Shown: one piece after another, positions 21,694 to 25,492 of the stretch
Layout of the letters: every line of letters begins with the position of its first letter
How positions within the stretch are numbered: the stretch's first letter is position 1
Origin: Hallerella sp963629575
GTDB taxonomy: Bacteria > Fibrobacterota > Fibrobacteria > Fibrobacterales > Fibrobacteraceae
Reading direction: 5' to 3'
NCBI GenBank assembly: GCA_963629575.1
Contig: CAVGIM010000045.1
Location: forward strand, 1-25,492
Length of the DNA: 25,492 nucleotides
Translations under genes and position numbers: made by a program
Notes under the pieces: model-generated
Database searches by the model: none
The model's input: the letters and a program-made list of their open reading frames with translations, nothing else
What the model was told of the DNA's origin: nothing

Positions 21694-23151
21694 CTAGATC
21701 CTGTAGCTCAGATAGGCTCCGATGGAATGCATCAATCTCGACATCGGCTGGACTCGCTCGTATGCCGCGATTTTCAGGTAGGAATTCAATCGGACGCCAA
21801 GGGCAATGTCCATGGGAAGGTACACTTCGAGGTTTGCGCTGTTGAAGGCGACAAAGTCGTAGCCTTTCATGCCGTAGTGCGGCTCGGTGTTCGGGATGCT
21901 GCGGAAGAGAAATACCGAAGCCTTGTTGTAGAAGCGCCCCCACCGCTTGAGTTCCATTTCGAGCATCGCCTTGTAGCTCACGCCTAGGCTGTATTGATAG
22001 TCCCGGGTTGCCTCGTAGTTTGAATCCGCCGCGGCGAGCACCTTGTCATAGTTGAAATCCGAAGAACCCAGGAGAACGTAGGACGGCATGTGCGACATCC
22101 GAAAGCGAATCTTCTCGGAAAGGTCCAGGTTGATGTCGGCGCCAAATCCGATGGACAGGGCGGACATTTCGACCAGGTCTCCGTAGAACGTATCGAAATG
22201 GAGGTAGGTTCCGAGGTCCATCCAGTTCTTGCCGGCGTGCATGTTCAAGTTCTTGAGCTTTCCCACGGCGGAGAGCCGCATCAGCATGCCGTCATGGCTC
22301 TGTTCCTGGCTGAAGTCGAAAGTGAAGTATTCGAAGGGCTGTCGGATGCGTCTGTCCGCGCGTCCATAGACAAGGCTCAGTCCGTAAAAGAGGGCCGCCT
22401 CGTCCCAATCCTCGCTGGATCTGTCGTCTGCGTCTTGGTCGTAGCGATAGTCGTTGCCGAAGCGCTGTCCCGCACCGAGAAAGACGGAAAGAACGATCGG
22501 AGCGTATCCCGGATTGGCTGGGCTTGCCCCGTTGATTTTTTCCTGGATGTAGGCGAGCGGGTTCATGGCGAACGCGCCGATGTTTTCGAAGATGCCCGCG
22601 TCGGGTTTCGCGAGAAGCCTTGTCGAGAGCCGGTAGAGCATTTCGCCGTAAATCGTTCCGCCGACGCTTGTCGCGATAAAGTCGTTTGGCGCAGGGTATT
22701 CCCGTTCGCAGAACATTTCCCAGATGTAGGAGCCGGTAGCGGCAAAGAAGAAGCTTGCGTAAAAGGAGTAACCCGAAGCCCGGGCTGCGGAATAATAGTG
22801 GCTTCCCTGGTAGGGATGCCCGAAAAAGTTGATGGCGAAATGGTTGTCGTCCCATTTCCAGCCTTCGCGAAAGTTCCTCTTCCAGATGGAGGGGCCGATT
22901 TTCGCATAGTTCTTGTCTAGGACGAAACGGTCCCACGACCAGACGAATGCGTCTTGCAGGACGACTTCCATGAAGGGGATGATGACGGGCAGGCGCTTTC
23001 CGGTGGGCTTTCTCGGCGTGTAGAAATCGGAAGAATCCGCTTGGAACGAATTGGGAGCGAAAAGCGAGTCTGGTTGGGATTTGTTCGCTTCGCCGGCAAA
23101 GGCTATGGAGGAAATGGCGAGAACGAGGAAAATGCCTGGAAAAATTCGCAT
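21694..23151 (-). CDS. DUF3943 family envelope protein
   Basis: 485 residues with a signal peptide (about 1-19, cleaved after AFA). The conserved central block is DUF3943: NHFAINFFGHPYQGSHYYSA, ASFFFAATGSYIWEMFCE, NDFIATSVGGTIYGEMLYRLS. The remaining C-terminal half is rich in aromatic residues with alternating hydrophobic patterns and ends YLSYRI, resembling an outer-membrane barrel or surface protein; cellular role unknown. It is transcribed toward tmk and divergently from the nucleotidyltransferase-like gene; the 149-nt shared upstream region has two GGATAAAAAG direct repeats (around 23200 and 23220). Confidence 0.8.
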   Translation of the reverse strand: MRIFPGIFLVLAISSIAFAGEANKSQPDSLFAPNSFQADSSDFYTPRKPTGKRLPVIIPFMEVVLQDAFVWSWDRFVLDKNYAKIGPSIWKRNFREGWKWDDNHFAINFFGHPYQGSHYYSAARASGYSFYASFFFAATGSYIWEMFCEREYPAPNDFIATSVGGTIYGEMLYRLSTRLLAKPDAGIFENIGAFAMNPLAYIQEKINGASPANPGYAPIVLSVFLGAGQRFGNDYRYDQDADDRSSEDWDEAALFYGLSLVYGRADRRIRQPFEYFTFDFSQEQSHDGMLMRLSAVGKLKNLNMHAGKNWMDLGTYLHFDTFYGDLVEMSALSIGFGADINLDLSEKIRFRMSHMPSYVLLGSSDFNYDKVLAAADSNYEATRDYQYSLGVSYKAMLEMELKRWGRFYNKASVFLFRSIPNTEPHYGMKGYDFVAFNSANLEVYLPMDIALGVRLNSYLKIAAYERVQPMSRLMHSIGAYLSYRI

Positions 23152-23264
23152 GATGTTAAAAAATGGCTTTTTTGTAAATTTTTTGTGGGGTGAATTGGAT
23201 AAAAAGCCCGTTTCCGTGGATAAAAAGGGGAAAAACGCAATTTCTCCCCGGGAGCGGGGGCGGT

Positions 23265-23292
23265 TTGTGATTTCCTTTCGATTTTCTATATT
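23265..23292 (+). promoter_or_regulatory. Promoter of the MNT-like gene, probably leaderless
   Basis: TTGTGA (23265-23270), 16-nt spacer, TATATT (23287-23292), then eight bases to the ATG at 23301. Transcription would start on or next to the start codon; no Shine-Dalgarno sequence can fit. Confidence 0.6.
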
Positions 23293-23300
23293 TGGGCATT

Positions 23301-23621
23301 ATGGAACTTTGTCTGGAAAAATGCCAGCTGGAATCAGTCCAGCGAATCCTGAACGCCCACTTTGAAGGTCTGGAGGTGGACGCCTACGGCCCGCGGGTGA
23401 CCGGAGTCAACCTCACTCCGGAATCCGCCCTGAACGTCGTCGTCATCTCCGAGAAGCCGATTCCGGTCGAGGAAATGCTGGTTGTCGAGAAGGCGTTTGC
23501 CGACAGGAATCTGCCGTTTCGGGTCGATGTCGTCGATTGGGCAAAGCTCACGGAAAGCATGCAGAAAAGCATCCGAAAAGAGCATATCGTCATCCAGGAA
23601 GCCGGTACGGAAAAGGCCTGA
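23301..23621 (+). CDS. Minimal-nucleotidyltransferase-like protein lacking catalytic residues
   Basis: 106 residues. The fold is that of minimal nucleotidyltransferases (MNT, antitoxin-type MntA relatives): EVDAYGPRVTG (25-35) matches the usual FGSR-x-x-G, and LPFRVDVVDWAKLTESMQK is the typical C-terminal strand. But the Gly-Ser pair is G30-P31, and the catalytic D-x-D is A43-L-N45. It should therefore not transfer nucleotides. No HEPN toxin gene is beside it; the next gene, 12 nt on, is a secreted binding protein that is probably cotranscribed. It may be a structural or ligand-binding relic with a new role. Confidence 0.72.
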   Translation: MELCLEKCQLESVQRILNAHFEGLEVDAYGPRVTGVNLTPESALNVVVISEKPIPVEEMLVVEKAFADRNLPFRVDVVDWAKLTESMQKSIRKEHIVIQEAGTEKA

Positions 23622-23633
23622 CAGGGAGAATCC

Positions 23634-25400
23634 ATGCTTGGACACTTTAGATTTTTTGTCGTCGCCATTGTCCTTTTGTGCGCATCGGTTTCCTTTTCCG
23701 CAGAGGAAGGGGCGTGCGCCGGTTCGGGAATTTCTGCGCTCAAGCCTCTCGTCGATAGAAAGCCCTTGTCGGCGGACGGGGCAAAGGCTGCCGAAGAGCT
23801 TGCGAAATGCCTGGTTGCCTCCGGAGACACGGCGAACCTGAAAATTCTTTCCGGGCGCTTTTTGGAATATTATGCCGGAAGCCCGTATCGCGCCGGGATG
23901 GAGACGATCGTTGCGGAAAGCCGCCTGAAGGATTCCGTTTCCGCAGGCGTCGAAATGCTTTTGAACGTGCTCTCTTACAGCAAGGATTCGTCGGTTGTCT
24001 CGAAAGCGAAGTCGCTCCTCCTGAAAACGATCTCGGAGGATTCCCGCCTGTCCGTTTCCCTGCTTACCTCGATTGCGGACCATGCGAACGTGAACCGCTC
24101 CGTGGCGAATACGACATGGCTCCGGCTGGGAGACGAACTTTCGAAACAGAAAAACTTCAAGGCGGCGCGATACTGGTATAAAAAGGTGATCGCCGCCAAG
24201 GAAGACGAAAACCGGGTGAATCGTGCGAAGGAGGCGCTTTCCGCATTGGAAGGAAAGCCTTCGATTCCGACGGTTCTCGTGCTCGCTCCGATGTCGGGGG
24301 ATTTTGCGGAATTTGGATCCGATGCGGTGAAGGGTGTCCGGTTGGCCTTCGAAAAGGCGAATCTGAACGGCAAGGTGAACTTGCGGATAGCCGATACGCG
24401 GGCAGATGCCGTCGAGGCGCTTCGCCGTGCACGGCAGGCGGTGGCCCAGGATAGCGTCGTCGCGATTGTCGGTCCGCTGATGAGCGCGCCTTCCGCAGCG
24501 GTTGCCGCCTGGCTCGGTTCGACACACTCCGCAATCCCGATGCTGACGCCGACCGCGACCGATGCGGGGATTTCTCGCATGGGGCCGAACATTTTCCAGG
24601 TAAACGTGAGCATGGACAACCTGGCGGCGGGAATCGCCAAGTATTCGGTCGAGTGCCTGGGAATCCGCGAATTCGCGATTCTTTCTCCGATTGGGGATTT
24701 TGGGACGGCGATGACGCAGAGCTTTAAGCGCGCCGTGGAAAGCCGCGGAGCGGCGGTAGTCGCCGTGCAGGAGTTCGAAGAAGGGCATCCCGACTATACG
24801 ACGGAATTTCGGAAGCTTCGGGCACTTCGCTTCGAACAGCTGCTGCACCGGAAAAACATCGCCCGAGGTGCCAAGGATATCGATGCCATCTCCGCAAAGG
24901 ACAAGCGTTCCTTCTTGCAGGATTCGGTCTTTAAGATTCCCGGGATATTCATTCCGAGTTCTAGCCCTTCGGATGCGGGCCTCATCGCGCGGCAGGTTGC
25001 CTTTCACAAGCTGAACGGAACGCTCCTCGGGACTTCGGGCTGGCATGGCGAAGACCTGTTAAACGAAGGCAAGAAGCTGGTCGAAGGTTCCTACTTTAGC
25101 GTTGCCTTTACCGGCGAGGATTCGGACTCTGCCTATGAAAATTTCCGTTCCGCCTACAAGTCCAAGTGGAACGAGGACCCCAAGGCCGACAAGGTGAGCG
25201 GGCTTTTCTACAGCGCGGCGGATATCGTGCTTTCGCTGATCGCTTCCGGTGAAACCGGCCTGGTGGGTAAAATCCATTCGCAGAAAAACTTCCCGGGCGT
25301 CTATGGAAAGATTCGCTTTGAAAAGGGCGCAAACGCCAATGTCCAGATTATGGGAGTCGATTCCGGCGCATTTGTGAACCGTACCTCCTGCCCGAATTAG
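23634..25400 (+). CDS. Secreted protein with TPR-like N-terminus and type 1 periplasmic-binding fold (LpoA/LivJ-like)
   Basis: 588 residues. Signal peptide 1-22 (VLLCASVSFSA). Residues about 30-205 are helical repeats of TPR type (NFKAARYWYKKVIAAKEDENRVNRAKEAL near the end). From about 212 a Peripla_BP_6 domain follows: PTVLVLAPMSGDFAEFGSDAVKGVRLAFEKA, VAIVGPLMSAPSAAVA, IPMLTPTATDAGI, REFAILSPIGDFG. This order (helical repeats, then binding fold) is also that of LpoA/LppC, the outer-membrane activator of penicillin-binding proteins, though no lipobox is present. It could instead bind a small ligand. GGGAGA lies 6 bases before the ATG. Confidence 0.8.
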   Translation: MLGHFRFFVVAIVLLCASVSFSAEEGACAGSGISALKPLVDRKPLSADGAKAAEELAKCLVASGDTANLKILSGRFLEYYAGSPYRAGMETIVAESRLKDSVSAGVEMLLNVLSYSKDSSVVSKAKSLLLKTISEDSRLSVSLLTSIADHANVNRSVANTTWLRLGDELSKQKNFKAARYWYKKVIAAKEDENRVNRAKEALSALEGKPSIPTVLVLAPMSGDFAEFGSDAVKGVRLAFEKANLNGKVNLRIADTRADAVEALRRARQAVAQDSVVAIVGPLMSAPSAAVAAWLGSTHSAIPMLTPTATDAGISRMGPNIFQVNVSMDNLAAGIAKYSVECLGIREFAILSPIGDFGTAMTQSFKRAVESRGAAVVAVQEFEEGHPDYTTEFRKLRALRFEQLLHRKNIARGAKDIDAISAKDKRSFLQDSVFKIPGIFIPSSSPSDAGLIARQVAFHKLNGTLLGTSGWHGEDLLNEGKKLVEGSYFSVAFTGEDSDSAYENFRSAYKSKWNEDPKADKVSGLFYSAADIVLSLIASGETGLVGKIHSQKNFPGVYGKIRFEKGANANVQIMGVDSGAFVNRTSCPN

Positions 25401-25413
25401 TTAAGGGGTGAAA

Positions 25414-25434
25414 GTGGAGGGTGGAGAGTGGGAC
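25414..25434. repeat. Heptanucleotide tandem repeat (GTGGAGG type)
   Basis: Three imperfect 7-mers in a row: GTGGAGG, GTGGAGA, GTGGGAC. Lies just after the last stop codon of the window. Confidence 0.5.
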
Positions 25435-25462
25435 TCCGAGCGGTCATCCTGGAGCGCGGTCA

Positions 25463-25490
25463 GAGCCTAGAGCTTGGAGCTTAGATCTGA
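25463..25490. repeat. Heptanucleotide tandem repeat (GAGCTTA type)
   Basis: Four imperfect 7-mers: GAGCCTA, GAGCTTG, GAGCTTA, GATCTGA. It reaches the window edge and probably continues. The 30 bp between the two heptamer arrays show no feature. Confidence 0.55.
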
Positions 25491-25492
25491 GT

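Noticed and set aside
23334..25046. A 570-codon open frame antisense to the MNT-like and binding-protein genes
   Set aside because: It spans two well-supported genes and their junction and its translation is Arg-rich without domains, typical of a shadow frame.
1..25492. CRISPR arrays, rRNA genes, prophage genes
   Set aside because: No regularly spaced repeats of 25-40 bp, no rRNA-like conserved stretches and no phage structural genes were seen.

Overview
The window looks like a chromosomal segment of a Gram-negative bacterium of the Fibrobacter kind. This is an inference from lipoproteins and signal peptides, a DUF3943 envelope protein, Rhs proteins built on a secreted (non-T6SS) N-terminus, a bactofilin paired with an M23 peptidase, and many genes that lack a Shine-Dalgarno sequence and instead start a few bases after a TATATT-like -10 box. 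No 16S rRNA or other phylogenetic marker was available, so the assignment is tentative.

Region 1 (1-6660) is a core region with origin character. A divergent pair of membrane transporters (EamA, TauE/SafE) faces an operon rsmG-parA-parB-M23 peptidase-bactofilin whose genes overlap or nearly touch. A perfect 16-bp parS palindrome lies at 1429-1444. The operon ends in a strong terminator and is followed by about 380 bp of non-coding DNA with an AT-rich stretch, one perfect DnaA box and several degenerate ones. I propose this as oriC. Hand counts show the coding strand changing from A-rich (parB: A111 T64 G93 C92 in 360 nt) to A=T and G>C (phosphodiesterase gene: A95 T96 G90 C79 in 360 nt) across it. 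A metallophosphoesterase, an elongator-type tRNA-Met(CAT) and a small lipoprotein follow. Two copies of a terminal-inverted-repeat element (1-163 and 6672-6794, opposite orientation) flank the region.

Region 2 (6816-12132) is accessory. It holds a 1.08-kb IS256-superfamily (IS1249-like) insertion sequence with a frameshifted transposase, then a rearranged Rhs polymorphic-toxin locus: a truncated Rhs N-terminus, a candidate immunity protein without a visible toxin, a displaced Rhs tip carrying a glycine-zipper segment and a permuted papain-like toxin domain, a lipoprotein immunity candidate, and a second Rhs core fragment without a tip. A 211-bp exact direct repeat links the two Rhs cores.

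Region 3 (12129-16860) has metY, a DUF4172-type Fic protein whose catalytic motif is destroyed, a DRE-TIM aldolase behind a shared regulatory region with repeated palindromes, and a small accessory cassette (41-aa ORF plus a lipoprotein broken at a T8 tract) enclosed by imperfect direct repeats of a terminator.

Region 4 (16943-25492) is ordinary core: acyltransferase, secA-tmk (4-nt overlap), a convergent DUF3943 gene, a minimal-nucleotidyltransferase homologue without its catalytic aspartates, and a periplasmic-binding-protein-like secreted protein, ending in heptanucleotide tandem repeats.
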